From an uncultured Lachnoclostridium sp. (GTDB lineage: Bacteria > Bacillota > Clostridia > Lachnospirales > Lachnospiraceae), in the NCBI GenBank assembly GCA_946499505.1, contig CAMMSL010000014.1, forward strand, positions 1 through 62,414: a stretch of DNA of 62,414 nt. Reading direction: 5' to 3'. Positions within the stretch are counted from its first letter, which is position 1; every line of letters begins with the position of its first letter. The position numbers and the translations under genes are program-made. Below, in pieces: positions 1 through 8,166 of the stretch. The notes under the pieces are model-generated. The model was given only the letters and a program-made list of their open reading frames with translations, made no database searches and was not told where the DNA came from.

Positions 1-50
1 TTGTCTATTGTTCAGTTATCAAGGTTCCTGTCGTTCTCTCTCAAGCGACA
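1..50 (-). other. leader of a leftward transcript, probably an rRNA operon
   Basis: On the minus strand the last bases before the window edge read GGAACCTTGATAACTGAA (about 11-28), resembling the conserved leader/spacer element that precedes 16S or 23S rRNA in many Clostridia. A short stem (CTGTCG at about 28-33 with CGACAG at 46-51) sits just upstream. No rRNA sequence is inside the window, so the rRNA assignment is inference from the leader and the promoters behind it. Confidence 0.5.
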
Positions 51-58
51 GCTTTGAT

Positions 59-87
59 ATTCTATCAAATCCGTTCCGCTTTGTCAA
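59..87 (-). promoter_or_regulatory. Sigma-A promoter P3 of a tandem leftward array
   Basis: Minus strand: -35 TTGACA (82-87), 17-base spacer, -10 TAGAAT (59-64). The DNA just after the -10 contains CTGTCGCTTGA, which recurs after P2 and in shorter form (CTGTCGCT) after P1. Confidence 0.75.
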
Positions 88-155
88 GAACTTTTTTATT
101 TTTCTGTTCCGCTCATCCGCTTCTCTTTCGGTCCGTTTCAAGCGACAGCCTGTAT

Positions 156-184
156 AGGTTATCACATCTGCAAGGCGTTGTCAA
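156..184 (-). promoter_or_regulatory. Sigma-A promoter P2 of a tandem leftward array
   Basis: Minus strand: perfect -35 TTGACA (179-184), 17-base spacer, weaker -10 TAACCT (156-161). It is followed by the shared CTGTCGCTTGA initially transcribed motif (about 138-148). Confidence 0.65.
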
Positions 185-323
185 CAGCTTTTTTCATCTG
201 TTTTTTTCAGCGCTCCCGGCTCCTTTTGTTCCGCTCTCCTGCCCCCGGCTGTTCCGCCTCCGCGTCTCCGGCTGGCCTGATCTCGTGCGGCTTTTCAAGG
301 CCCCGTCATCAGCGACAGGTGCT

Positions 324-375
324 ATCTTATCACTACAAAATGGAATTGTCAATGTTTTTTCTGTTTTTTATTTAT
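324..375 (-). promoter_or_regulatory. Sigma-A promoter P1 with UP-like A-tract, leftward
   Basis: Minus strand: -35 TTGACA (347-352), 17-base spacer, -10 TAAGAT (324-329), followed by the shared CTGTCGCT motif (311-318). Immediately upstream (353-375) the minus strand is almost pure A/T with A-tracts, resembling an UP element. This combination is typical of stable-RNA promoters. The plus-strand open frames here are low-complexity and without ribosome binding sites; I see no gene between 1 and 575. Confidence 0.7.
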
Positions 376-541
376 TTCAGACAATTCACGCAATTCCAAC
401 TATTTTTATCTCCTTTCATGGCATTATTCACATGTGATGCCCCTCTTATTTTTTATACTCTCAGTCGTTAACAAAATCTTTCGTGCTTTTCATCTTTTTT
501 ATATATAGAAACATGACATACAGCTGACATCTTTTCCATGA

Positions 542-547
542 TATAAT
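542..547 (+). promoter_or_regulatory. -10 box of the WYL regulator operon
   Basis: TATAAT lies 28 bases upstream of the start codon at 576. There is no good -35, but two direct TGACAT copies (514-519 and 525-530) sit upstream and could bind an activator or the WYL protein itself. Confidence 0.5.
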
Positions 548-575
548 AGCCACAAATAAACGAAAGGAGCAGTTT

Positions 576-1550
576 ATGAAGATTGATCGGCTTATCGGAA
601 TCCTGTCTATATTATTGCAAAAAGAGAATGTAACCGCCCCAGATCTTGCTAAGCATTTTGAAGTGTCTCGCAGAACCATTAACAGGGATATCGACGCTTT
701 GTGTCAGGCGGGAATCCCGATTGTAACAAAACAAGGAGTAAACGGCGGTATTTCTATTATGGATGGATTCAGGATCGACCGCACGCTTCTGACAAATTCG
801 GAAATGAAAGATATCCTCGCAGGTCTCAGAAGTCTGGACAGTATCAACGGCACGAATCGTTACGGGCAGCTGATGGAAAAGCTCTCAGCAGGATCTTCTG
901 ATTTCATGACAGGTGATCAGTCCATTCTGATCGATCTTTCTTCGTGGTACAAAGAATCGTTGGCTCCGAAAATCGAGTTGATCCGCAGAGCCATTGACGA
1001 CAGATTGCTTCTCGAATTCCATTATTACTCTCCGAATGGCGAGAGCTGCCGGGTGATAGAGCCCTATTATCTGATCTTCTGCTGGTCAAGCTGGTATGTA
1101 TGGGGTTGGTGCAGACAGAAAGAAGATTACCGCCTGTTCAAACTGAACCGTATGGAAGTACTTACGGCAGATGAAGATGAAAAATTTGAGAAGCGCACTG
1201 CCCCGTATCCGGATCTGAGCAATGAACGGATCTTTCCGGGCGGTATTCGCGTCAAAGCTCTCTTTGATAAAGAATGTAAATGGCGCCTGATTGAGGAATT
1301 CGGCAGCGGATGTTTTGAAGAATTACAGAATGGACGGCTGCTCTTCCACGCCGATTACACCAGCAGAGATAATCTGATTTCATGGCTCCTGACATTCGGG
1401 GAAAAAGCCGAACTGCTTGAGCCGGAATTTCTGAGAGAAGAACTTGGAGAAACGATCCGCAAAATGTCTGATCTGTATACCAACGGCAACAAGCACGGGC
1501 ATGATGAAAAATGTAATATCACAGACATCGGTAAAACAAAAACAAGTTAG
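576..1550 (+). CDS. YafY/DeoR-type transcriptional regulator with WYL domain
   Basis: A 324-residue DNA-binding regulator. Residues 1-60 form a winged helix-turn-helix (ends with SRRTINRDIDAL, the HTH_11 signature); residues about 130-215 form a WYL domain with the characteristic YLIFCWSSWYVWGW stretch and downstream FKLNRM; a C-terminal WCX-like region follows. WYL domains are thought to sense small ligands or nucleic acid. The start is set by AAAGGAG eight bases before the ATG. It is first in a three-gene plus-strand operon with a GyrI-like ligand-binding protein and an acetyltransferase, so it probably controls those genes. The ligand cannot be told from sequence. Confidence 0.9.
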   Translation: MKIDRLIGILSILLQKENVTAPDLAKHFEVSRRTINRDIDALCQAGIPIVTKQGVNGGISIMDGFRIDRTLLTNSEMKDILAGLRSLDSINGTNRYGQLMEKLSAGSSDFMTGDQSILIDLSSWYKESLAPKIELIRRAIDDRLLLEFHYYSPNGESCRVIEPYYLIFCWSSWYVWGWCRQKEDYRLFKLNRMEVLTADEDEKFEKRTAPYPDLSNERIFPGGIRVKALFDKECKWRLIEEFGSGCFEELQNGRLLFHADYTSRDNLISWLLTFGEKAELLEPEFLREELGETIRKMSDLYTNGNKHGHDEKCNITDIGKTKTS

Positions 1551-1571
1551 CATATAGAAAAGGAGCACCAT

Positions 1572-2207
1572 ATGGCATTCGATTACAAAAAGGAATATAA
1601 AGAATTTTATCTGCCGCCGAAAAAGCCCGGTATCGTAGACGTTCCGGAAATGAATTATGTAGCCGTAAGGGGAAAAGGGAATCCGAACAAACCGGATGGA
1701 GAATACAAGACGGCAATGAGGCTGCTCTACGGGATTGCATTTACCATAAAAATGAGTTATAAAGGAAATCATAAGATCGAGGGATATTTTCCCTACGTAG
1801 TGCCGCCTCTGGAAGGGCTCTGGTATCAGGACGGTGCCGGGACAGACATCGACTACTCCCGTAAAGATGATTTCCGCTGGGTCTCCATGATCCGGCTGCC
1901 GGAATTTGTCACCAGAGAAGTGTTTGACTGGGCAGTCCGGGAAGCGTCCGAGAAAAAGAAAACCGATTTCTCCAAAGCAGAATTCTTCACATATCATGAA
2001 GGCTCATGCGCACAATGTATGCATATAGGGAGTTACGATGACGAACCGGAGACAATAAAAAACATAGAAGCCTTTCTCAAAGAGAAGGGGTATAAAACAG
2101 ATTTTTCCGGGCACCGTATGCACCACGAAATCTATCTGAGCGATCCCAGAAGGACTGCTCCCGAGAAACTGCGCACCGTGATCCGGCTGCCAATCGCAAA
2201 GGAATAA
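1572..2207 (+). CDS. GyrI-like small-molecule-binding domain protein
   Basis: A 211-residue single-domain protein of the GyrI-like superfamily (SAV2360/Cass2 type), to which the effector domains of BmrR/Rob-like regulators also belong. Visible family features are the N-terminal DVPEMNYVAVRGKGNP strand-loop, the central GYFPYVVPPLEGLWYQ stretch and the later HEIYLSDPRR. There is no DNA-binding domain, so it probably sequesters or hydrolyses a hydrophobic small molecule. AAAGGAGCACCAT precedes the ATG; the gene begins 21 bases after the WYL regulator and is almost certainly co-transcribed. The substrate is unknown. Confidence 0.85.
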   Translation: MAFDYKKEYKEFYLPPKKPGIVDVPEMNYVAVRGKGNPNKPDGEYKTAMRLLYGIAFTIKMSYKGNHKIEGYFPYVVPPLEGLWYQDGAGTDIDYSRKDDFRWVSMIRLPEFVTREVFDWAVREASEKKKTDFSKAEFFTYHEGSCAQCMHIGSYDDEPETIKNIEAFLKEKGYKTDFSGHRMHHEIYLSDPRRTAPEKLRTVIRLPIAKE

Positions 2208-2244
2208 AATCGCAAAGGAACAAGTTAGAGAGGAAAAGAGAATC

Positions 2245-2517
2245 ATGGAATTTACACACAAGGAAAATCAGATCGCATTATATTCAGAGAAAGGAGAAAT
2301 GACCGCAGAAGTCACATTTCCCTATATTGATGAGGAAACCGTAGATATAAACCATACTTTTGTAGACGCTTCACTGCGCGGCCAGGGAATCGCCGGAAAG
2401 CTGATGGAGTCGCTGGCAGAGGATCTGGAGCAGAGGAACTTAAAAGCCGTTCCCACCTGCTCCTACGCTGTAAAATGGTTCGAAAAACATCCTGAATACG
2501 CATCACTTTTAAAGTAA
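2245..2517 (+). CDS. GNAT-family N-acetyltransferase, YjdJ type
   Basis: A 90-residue compact acetyltransferase. It has the short YjdJ/Gcn5-like layout: beta strands with VDINHTFVD, then the acetyl-CoA pyrophosphate loop LRGQGIAGKLM and the terminal CSYAVKWFEKHPEY motif typical of this subfamily. It is full length for the subfamily despite its small size. It lies 37 bases after the GyrI-like gene and presumably ends that operon. The acceptor substrate is unknown. It converges on the histidine phosphatase gene with only five bases between stop codons, and I see no terminator hairpin there. Confidence 0.88.
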   Translation: MEFTHKENQIALYSEKGEMTAEVTFPYIDEETVDINHTFVDASLRGQGIAGKLMESLAEDLEQRNLKAVPTCSYAVKWFEKHPEYASLLK

Positions 2518-2522
2518 CGCCA

Positions 2523-3065
2523 TCAGTTGAATTCATATTTCTTCAGTTCACAGTTTTTGATCCCAAACCGGGCGAATTCTTCATTCGTCATGTCCGTGAA
2601 ATAGGACTGAACAGCTCTGGCGACACCATTGTGGGCGACCATGAGATAGACTTTCTCATCCGCTTCCTGTCTGACGTCATCTAACAGATTGTAGATTCTC
2701 TGACAGAAGCGGATCATGGACTCCCCGCCCTCATAGCTGTCGGCAAAACAAGTCTTGGCGTGCTGAAATTCTTCCCCGTTGCGCGGTGTGGATTCATATT
2801 TCCCGAAATTCTGCTCCTTCAGTCTCGGCTCAACCCTCATAGGTACTCCCGTGATTTCCGAGATATGCTTCGCTGTGTTCGCCGCGCGCATCAGAGGAGA
2901 ACAGATAATTTCATCTATGTGAATGTCCTCCCGCAGTATTCGTCCGGCAAGCTCTTCCGCCTGATGATGCCCCTGCTCTGTCAGTTCAATATCTGTAGCT
3001 CCGCATATCTTATTTTCTACATTCCATACAGTCTGTCCGTGACGTGTAAAATAAAAATATCCCAT
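2523..3065 (-). CDS. Histidine phosphatase family protein (phosphoglycerate-mutase-like)
   Basis: A 180-residue branch-1 histidine phosphatase. The catalytic RHG lies in FTRHGQTVWN near residue 8; the second histidine is in MVAHNGVARA near residue 148; the acid residue region is ICSPLMRAANTA. Such enzymes dephosphorylate small phosphorylated metabolites through a phosphohistidine intermediate; the substrate is not predictable. The ATG at 3065 is preferred to an upstream GTG because AAAGGAGACGAC precedes it at normal distance. It may be transcribed with the upstream solute-binding lipoprotein gene (27 bases away), though no functional link is evident. Confidence 0.88.
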   Translation of the reverse strand: MGYFYFTRHGQTVWNVENKICGATDIELTEQGHHQAEELAGRILREDIHIDEIICSPLMRAANTAKHISEITGVPMRVEPRLKEQNFGKYESTPRNGEEFQHAKTCFADSYEGGESMIRFCQRIYNLLDDVRQEADEKVYLMVAHNGVARAVQSYFTDMTNEEFARFGIKNCELKKYEFN

Positions 3066-3092
3066 GTCGTCTCCTTTCACAACTTTCTAAAT

Positions 3093-4799
3093 TTACTGAT
3101 AGGAATTTCTCACATTTTCCGTCAGTTCTTCTCCCCCGCCAGCATACCACTCCTGTACAAAGGTGTCAAAATAATCCACCGGCTCTTCTCCTGCAATAAT
3201 CTTCAGGAAAGCAGAAGATTCCAGATCCTGCAGATTCTGCGGGATCTCACTTTCTGCCGCACTCAGGGGAATTGCCGGTTTCTCTCTGATTCCGGCATTA
3301 TCCAGCACTTCCACCGCCTGTATTCTGGAGGCATATGCCGCCCATCCGTTGGCAGTGGTCAGATTGCCGTTCAGGAAAGAGCGGCAGGTATTGTAATAAG
3401 ATTTCTCAAGCCCGGAAAGCTCTGTCACACTTATTTCGCCATTCAGCGCTTTCTGCAGATTGTCACCGCATCGGTACAGAGCATCGATGTAATCTACATT
3501 GATATTCATAGGCCTTGCAGTAGGATCCACATTAATCGAGAAGTAGTCATTTACCTCTGATGCGTAATGATCATCCTCATATCTGGAATAATCAAAAATA
3601 GCGCTCACATATTTTCCGACGATCTCCGGATGCTCATATCCTTTCCGCACGACTACATACATCCATTCGTCATATGACTCAAAAGTCTGCGGTTCGTCCG
3701 TCACATCCTCGGCGAAAAGATACGGCTTCCACTCGGCGCTGTTATCCGCGCTGTAAGACAGGATCAGCGGATTATTCGGCGCCCACCAGCGCCCGAAAGC
3801 AGCACCGCAATATCCGTTTACGAGCAGCTCGTCGATATTATCTGTCTTGCGCAGAAGGAAACGGGAATCAAGCACTCCGTCCTGATACAGCTGATTCAGA
3901 TATCTCAGAGCTTCTTTTGTCTCGGGAGTTACTGATCCGTATACTACATCCCCGCCATTGTCAAGAATCCATTTTCCCGGAGCAGAGCCAAACTTGGTAA
4001 ATATCCCGTCTACTCCGTAGGTCTCACTTGAACCTGCAATAAGCCCCGTGCTGCAGGCCAGCCCCACTGTTTTCCCGTCTCCGGCAATATCATTGTCCAC
4101 AAATGCTTTGATAATCTGCATTGCCTCATCCATCGTCCGGGGTTCTTCGAGCCCCAGTTTTCTGATCCAGTCGGCCCGAAGCCAGAGGAGCATATGACCG
4201 TCATCGATAGCTGTATTGGGGAAGGCATAGAGCTTTCCGTCAAAGGTGGCAGAGCCCAGCAGATCATCGCCGTAACTGTCATACATTTCTTTAATCGCAT
4301 CTGTTGTACACTCTTCATATACCTGAGTCAGGTCTTCTATAAGCCCGGCTTTTACCAGCCTCTCCAGATTATCCCTGCCGTTTACCACAAGCACGTCCGG
4401 AATTGACCTGTCGGCTATGCTCATCTCGAGGGCCTCCTCATAAGAGCCGCCCGCCTCAAGTTCAAATATATCCACATTCTGGATATTCAGAACCTCTTTG
4501 AGATATCTCGTGTAAGCATTATCTTCATACGTGTCTCCGGCAGGCAGATTGGAATTATTGGCTCCCGCTATCTTTCCGAGAGTGTACTCGACAGTATCCG
4601 GATATTTCCCCAGCGGCGTACGTGCCGCCTCATCCCACGCCTCCTGAACTGATTCAGGATCTGCCGTCCCTGTGTTTTCTGAACTTTTCCCTGTTTCTGC
4701 GGCATCACTGTTCAGTCCGGATACACTGCCGGAGCAGCCGGAAATAAGAAATATCAGCGCGGCAGCCAGAGCTGTAAACTGTAAAATTCGTCTTTTCAT
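3093..4799 (-). CDS. Extracellular solute-binding lipoprotein (LplA/LipO-like)
   Basis: A 568-residue family-1 solute-binding protein. The N-terminus is a lipoprotein signal (MKRRILQF, hydrophobic core, lipobox LISGC), placing it on the outer face of the membrane. At this length it resembles LplA/LipO-type binding proteins that go with YesM/YesN systems in Firmicutes. Its ATG overlaps the stop of the histidine kinase gene (ATGA), so translation is coupled. It is separate from the binding protein of the downstream sugar transporter (9958-11304), so the locus has two binding proteins for one permease pair; this one may instead present ligand to the sensor kinase. That last point is inference. 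Confidence 0.85.
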   Translation of the reverse strand: MKRRILQFTALAAALIFLISGCSGSVSGLNSDAAETGKSSENTGTADPESVQEAWDEAARTPLGKYPDTVEYTLGKIAGANNSNLPAGDTYEDNAYTRYLKEVLNIQNVDIFELEAGGSYEEALEMSIADRSIPDVLVVNGRDNLERLVKAGLIEDLTQVYEECTTDAIKEMYDSYGDDLLGSATFDGKLYAFPNTAIDDGHMLLWLRADWIRKLGLEEPRTMDEAMQIIKAFVDNDIAGDGKTVGLACSTGLIAGSSETYGVDGIFTKFGSAPGKWILDNGGDVVYGSVTPETKEALRYLNQLYQDGVLDSRFLLRKTDNIDELLVNGYCGAAFGRWWAPNNPLILSYSADNSAEWKPYLFAEDVTDEPQTFESYDEWMYVVVRKGYEHPEIVGKYVSAIFDYSRYEDDHYASEVNDYFSINVDPTARPMNINVDYIDALYRCGDNLQKALNGEISVTELSGLEKSYYNTCRSFLNGNLTTANGWAAYASRIQAVEVLDNAGIREKPAIPLSAAESEIPQNLQDLESSAFLKIIAGEEPVDYFDTFVQEWYAGGGEELTENVRNSYQ

Positions 4800-6490
4800 T
4801 GTGTTTTCTTTCCTGCTTTCTTCGGAATTCGGATCTTCACTTCCGTCCCCTGCCCGGGACTGCTCGTCACTTGCATCGTTCCGGCTTTTCCATACAGAAC
4901 CTGTATCCTCTCGCACACATTTCTTATTCCATAGCCGGAAGACTGGTATGTAAGGATCTCATCCGCTTTTTCCTGCTCCATGCCGACGCCGTTGTCCCGC
5001 ACTGTAAATATAAGGAAGTCACCGTCCTTGGCAGCCCCGACGTACAGACACTTTTCCTCGTTCTCCGACATGTCAAGGCCATGGTCGATAGCATTTTCCA
5101 CAAGAGGCTGAAGGATCAGCTTGGGAATCTCATACCCGGATATTTCCTGATCAATCTCTTCTTTTACAGCAAAACTGTCATCGTGCATGACCAGCTGTAT
5201 TTTCAGATAAGCTCTTATATTGCTGATCTCATTTTCAACGGTTGTCATCGTCTCACCGCGGTTCAGGCTCGTCCGGTAATACGTCGACAATGCCAGCGTC
5301 ACCTGACTGATCTCATCCTCTCCTGCCTCAAGCGCTTTCCAGTTGATAATAGACAGAGAATTATAGAGAAAATGCGGATTAATCTGTGCCTGAAGCGCCT
5401 TCATCTCACTGTTCTGAAGTTTGATCTTCCCTTCATATACTTCCGAGATCAGATGGTTGATCTGATCCATCATCCGGCGGAAAGAGCGGATGAGCACGCC
5501 TACTTCATCATTGGAATTGCTGGTAACCGTCACCTTGCGGAATCCCAGATGGATCTGGTTCATATTTTCTGTCAGGCGCTCCAGACAGGAGACCATTCTC
5601 CTCGAGAACACATAGCCGACAAGCACCAGAAGGATAATGCAGATAATGACGATCGGAATGTTTCTGGCTATAAGGATCCATACAGATTCCGTTATCACTT
5701 CTGAGGGACGGTATATGTAAAATCTCCAACCAGTTCCATCCATACTCTGGACAGAATACGTGTAGTTCTCTGTAATATAGTCGACAGACTCCGGCTGTGC
5801 GGGCGTATATTTATCATCCATGGAATAACTGGAATATACCACATTGCCGCCTGCGTCCAGAATGATTCCTCCCGTATTATCGCGCAGCTGGCTTGTAAAT
5901 GGCTCCAGCACAGCCTGATAATCCAGCGTCATAACAAGGACTGCCGTGACGTCGTCATCATAGAACTTCCTGCATGCCGTGATCTCCTGTCTGGCGCCGC
6001 GCCGCACCGACCACTGCAGCAGCGTGCTGTCATCCATGTCGGCATACCACGGCTGGTTCTCTGCCTCGGAAAGAGGCATCAGCGTATCTCCGTGCGCCAC
6101 CTGAATACTCTCTGAATACAGTGTGATCTCTTTGATCTCCTTATGATAGATTTGGGGCATCTGCAGCAGCGGATCCGCCACATTGACATATTCCAGATAA
6201 GCCTCGTAATCCGATTCCGGTTTTGTCGAGAGGATTGACCTGAGATCCTGAGAATAGGAGAGGTAGTCTACAAGGTTCTCGTAGATCATCTCCTGATTAT
6301 CGATCGCCTCCACCGACTGCTCCAGTGTATTCTCCATACTGTCCACTTCATTTTCATGGAGAATACTCAGCATGCCGCTCTGCATATAGATCACGATGAT
6401 CACTACAGGGATCAGTCCGGCCGCAAGTACAAGCAGAGTAAGTTTATACCGGTATTTAAGATTCTTGAACTTCCTGTATAGATTCTTCAT
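4796..6490 (-). CDS. YesM-like sensor histidine kinase
   Basis: A 564-residue membrane kinase. A transmembrane helix at residues about 17-37 and a second near 275-295 flank a dCache-like extracellular sensor; a HAMP linker follows. Next comes the His_kinase domain with QINPHFLYNSLSIINW (phospho-accepting His near residue 370), then the ATPase domain with LQPLVENAIDHG (N box), DNGVGM and GYGIRNV. This is the LytS/YesM class that pairs with AraC-type response regulators. The gene begins inside the response-regulator gene (35-base overlap) and ends overlapping the binding-protein gene, so the three form one tightly coupled operon that probably senses an extracellular oligosaccharide. Confidence 0.92.
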   Translation of the reverse strand: MKNLYRKFKNLKYRYKLTLLVLAAGLIPVVIIVIYMQSGMLSILHENEVDSMENTLEQSVEAIDNQEMIYENLVDYLSYSQDLRSILSTKPESDYEAYLEYVNVADPLLQMPQIYHKEIKEITLYSESIQVAHGDTLMPLSEAENQPWYADMDDSTLLQWSVRRGARQEITACRKFYDDDVTAVLVMTLDYQAVLEPFTSQLRDNTGGIILDAGGNVVYSSYSMDDKYTPAQPESVDYITENYTYSVQSMDGTGWRFYIYRPSEVITESVWILIARNIPIVIICIILLVLVGYVFSRRMVSCLERLTENMNQIHLGFRKVTVTSNSNDEVGVLIRSFRRMMDQINHLISEVYEGKIKLQNSEMKALQAQINPHFLYNSLSIINWKALEAGEDEISQVTLALSTYYRTSLNRGETMTTVENEISNIRAYLKIQLVMHDDSFAVKEEIDQEISGYEIPKLILQPLVENAIDHGLDMSENEEKCLYVGAAKDGDFLIFTVRDNGVGMEQEKADEILTYQSSGYGIRNVCERIQVLYGKAGTMQVTSSPGQGTEVKIRIPKKAGKKTQ

Positions 6491-8009
6491 CTGTAATTCC
6501 CTTTCTGCAGGACTCCGGCGAAGTCCCGAAGAACTCCCGGAAACTGCGGCAGAAGTACGAGCTGTTAGAAAAGCCTACTTCTTTGGCGATCTGAGCGATC
6601 TTCTTATTTGTATCCTCAAGAAGCGCTTTCGCCTTATTCATCCTCACTTCACGGACAAAGCGGTTCAGCGTAACTCCCGTCTCCTCCTTAAAGATCGTGC
6701 TGAGATATCCCGGAGACAGATATACCAGCGCGGCAAGTTTCTCCGGTCCCAGCTCCTTCTCTCCGTAATGATGGTATATATAATTTTTTACAGTAGTTAT
6801 CTCCCCGCGGAAGCCGTCCTGCTGCTCCTGTATATATCTTTCAAACTCCTCCACCGCTTCCGAGACAATATCGACCACATCATCGATCTTCCTGCCATGG
6901 TAAAGCCGATCCACCTTTTTCGAAAGGATCTTCTCATCCGCCGTATCCATCTGTTCGCAGATCTCTTTCAGGATACTGGAGAACACGAATTTGACATACA
7001 TTTGCGAAAATTTCCCGTCCGCCCTGTATTTATGCTCCAATTTTCCGAAATCCAGCCTGAGATGCGCGAGGTCCTTGTATTTGATATCATTGCTGATCTG
7101 CTCCATGATCTCGGAATCTTCTCCGGCCGCATCCTGCGTATTTTCTCCCGGTTCCCCGCTTAAAAATATATGCCGGCCGGGCTGATAGAACTGCTCTTCC
7201 AGAAGTTTCTCCAGTCTGCGGAACTCTTCCGGCATCTCTCTCCAGCTCTCCACCGGTTCACTGACCGCCAAATAACAGTCCGCATCAAACTGCTGCCAGA
7301 AGAACTGATGAAGTGTGTCTGCCAGGGACCTGTAATCCGTATACATCTCCGTAAACAGCAGGAGAGACTCATTGGAATTCAGATTGACATAATAGAACTC
7401 CCTCTGGATCTGATCTTTCAGGGCTCCGGTGAAATGTTCCTCGTCTGTCTCAAAGAAGCCATTGGACGCACTCACCAGGATCATACGCCCACACCGGCTG
7501 AGGATACAACTGCCGCCCGAAAGCAATTCTTCCAGTTTATCTGCGTTTTCCGTGTTCGATGTATAAAGATAATCAATAAAAAAATATTTCATTAGATAGT
7601 CTTTCTGCCGTTCCCTCTGTTCTCTCTCGGCATGCCGTGCCCTGATATTTCCGATCACCCTCGAAAGCGTTTTTGAGAACTCTGCCGGATCCACCGGCTT
7701 CAGGACATAATCAACCACTCCATGGCGCAGGGCTTCCCTTGCATAAGAGAAATCATTATATCCGCTGAAAATGACAATCTCCATATCCCTGTCTGTTTCC
7801 CTTACATGACGGACAAGCTCCAGTCCGCTCATATAAGGCATCTTTACGTCCGAAAAAAGGATATCAACATGATTGGATGCAAGAACACCGAGCGCATCCT
7901 TTCCGTTTGCCGCCTCTAATATGCGGAATTCCTCTTTTTCCCGTTTCAGAAGAAATTTAATTCCGTTTCTCTCCAGTTTCTCATCATCTACTATCAGAAT
8001 TGTAAACAT
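6456..8009 (-). CDS. YesN-like response regulator with AraC-type output
   Basis: A 517-residue response regulator. The receiver domain (1-120) has the acidic pair in LIVDDE, phospho-acceptor Asp54 in FSDVKMPYM and the conserved Lys in YVLKPVD. A long central linker follows, and residues about 415-510 hold two AraC helix-turn-helix motifs, ending with VGFSNSSYFCRSFREFFGTSP. The start ATG at 8009 follows AAAGGGAGGGTACA; an upstream in-frame ATG at 8099 lies inside the terminator and is rejected. It most likely activates the sugar ABC operon downstream of the 8.1-kb terminator and its own operon. Confidence 0.93.
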   Translation of the reverse strand: MFTILIVDDEKLERNGIKFLLKREKEEFRILEAANGKDALGVLASNHVDILFSDVKMPYMSGLELVRHVRETDRDMEIVIFSGYNDFSYAREALRHGVVDYVLKPVDPAEFSKTLSRVIGNIRARHAEREQRERQKDYLMKYFFIDYLYTSNTENADKLEELLSGGSCILSRCGRMILVSASNGFFETDEEHFTGALKDQIQREFYYVNLNSNESLLLFTEMYTDYRSLADTLHQFFWQQFDADCYLAVSEPVESWREMPEEFRRLEKLLEEQFYQPGRHIFLSGEPGENTQDAAGEDSEIMEQISNDIKYKDLAHLRLDFGKLEHKYRADGKFSQMYVKFVFSSILKEICEQMDTADEKILSKKVDRLYHGRKIDDVVDIVSEAVEEFERYIQEQQDGFRGEITTVKNYIYHHYGEKELGPEKLAALVYLSPGYLSTIFKEETGVTLNRFVREVRMNKAKALLEDTNKKIAQIAKEVGFSNSSYFCRSFREFFGTSPESCRKGITDEESIQEVQES

Positions 8010-8031
8010 TGTACCCTCCCTTTCAAAATGA

Positions 8032-8037
8032 ATTATA
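8032..8037 (-). promoter_or_regulatory. Probable -10 box of the yesN-yesM-lipoprotein operon
   Basis: Minus-strand TATAAT 23 bases upstream of the ATG at 8009. No good -35 is visible, as expected for an activator-dependent promoter. Confidence 0.45.
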
Positions 8038-8049
8038 GTATAACCGCTG

Positions 8050-8108
8050 GCGAAAATAAAGTATCTCTGCACTGCCTGGCGGACAATCCCGCCGTGCAAT
8101 ACAGAGAT
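8050..8108 (-). terminator. Rho-independent terminator of the sugar ABC operon
   Basis: Arms ATCTCTG (8063-8069) and CAGAGAT (8102-8108) enclose an inner GGCGG/CCGCC stem. On the minus strand the hairpin is followed by ACTTTATTTTCG. It separates the transporter genes from the two-component operon. Confidence 0.7.
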
Positions 8109-8166
8109 TACTCTTCACCGCTATAATCATATGTTCATAAAGCCAGACTCCGGAACCGCAGCTCTG

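Noticed and set aside
54..471. Two plus-strand open frames at the left edge
   Set aside because: Low-complexity Phe/Ser/Leu-rich text without binding sites, lying over the leftward tandem promoters.
2760..3560. Plus-strand open frame of 266 codons
   Set aside because: Antisense to the histidine phosphatase and binding-protein genes, with no start signal or recognisable domain.
4799..5704. Plus-strand open frame of 301 codons
   Set aside because: Antisense to the sensor kinase gene; a shadow of its codon bias.
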